Origin: Cyanobacteriota bacterium
GTDB lineage: Bacteria > Acidobacteriota > Vicinamibacteria > Vicinamibacterales > UBA2999
Direction: 5' to 3'
NCBI GenBank assembly: GCA_019752015.1
Contig: JAIEMQ010000026.1
Location: 1 to 60,619 of the forward strand
Length of the DNA: 60,619 bases
Shown here: positions 60,600-60,619 of the stretch, piece after piece
Position numbering within the stretch: position 1 is the stretch's first letter
Layout of the letters: each line of letters opens with the position of its first letter
Position numbers and translations under genes: made by a program
The notes under the pieces: generated by a model
Databases searched by the model: none
What the model saw: the letters and a program-made list of their open reading frames with translations, nothing else
What the model was told of the DNA's origin: nothing

Positions 60600-60619
60600 T
60601 TACCGAAGGGCGGGGGGTT

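Overview
The window is about 60.6 kb of GC-rich bacterial DNA that looks like a chromosome fragment of an Acidobacteriota member, most likely of the Vicinamibacteria type. The clues are a tandem pair of 'acidobacterial VWFA-related' secreted proteins, a PadR regulator coupled to an ADOP-type ABC permease, two large Ser/Thr kinases with TPR tails, CarD, lipid A deacylase (PagL) and outer-membrane proteins of a diderm cell, and dense ATGA/GTGA gene overlaps. The taxonomic call is inference from gene content; no 16S gene is present. Both ends cut genes.

Layout. 0-1.3 kb: C-terminal tip of a probable Rhs-type polymorphic toxin with an overlapping immunity-like gene. 1.2-6.4 kb: zinc ribbon protein, GT-B glycosyltransferase, PaaI thioesterase, PmtA-like methyltransferase, fused homocysteine methyltransferase/MTHFR, and a lone nuoI. 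6.4-10 kb: LytS kinase, LytTR regulator, signal peptidase I and CDF metal transporter in one overlapping run. 10-14.5 kb: a 2-hydroxyacid dehydrogenase broken by an internal deletion, moaC, rex, and an OPT transporter. 14.5-19.5 kb: secreted Ig-like protein and the VWA pair. 19.6-22.8 kb: HemN-like radical SAM enzyme, halogenase-like flavoprotein and hot-dog thioesterase in one cassette. 22.7-28.9 kb: DUF4126, PlsC, CarD, secreted methyltransferase, HerA-like ATPase, asparaginase. 28.9-34.5 kb: a patchwork with an ADOP fragment, BACON lipoprotein, VapBC, a thioesterase fragment, tRNA-Leu(CAA), a secreted c-type heme/metallo-beta-lactamase fusion and an ORF-less group II intron at its start codon. 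34.5-41 kb: ADOP permease and PadR, lipoprotein, response regulator, glycine-zipper protein, beta-barrel, YgjP-like peptidase. 41-50.8 kb: IMP dehydrogenase, PagL, VOC protein, RRM protein, purine permease, DinB-like protein, Gfo/Idh/MocA, ispG, GNAT. 50.9-60.6 kb: D-aminoacylase, a four-gene kinase operon, cupin and a type II NADH dehydrogenase.

Most genes are housekeeping or envelope functions in short operons. The unusual layer is the non-coding one. At least ten gaps carry tandem arrays with a strict 7-nt period but a different unit in each; two gaps carry the same ~140-bp hairpin element; several GC-rich palindromic repeats sit between genes and, in four cases, inside reading frames; and a compact group II intron lies exactly at a start codon. 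These arrays and hairpins supply stop codons, C-terminal residues and ribosome-binding sequences to flanking genes, which makes them the best candidates for something undescribed.
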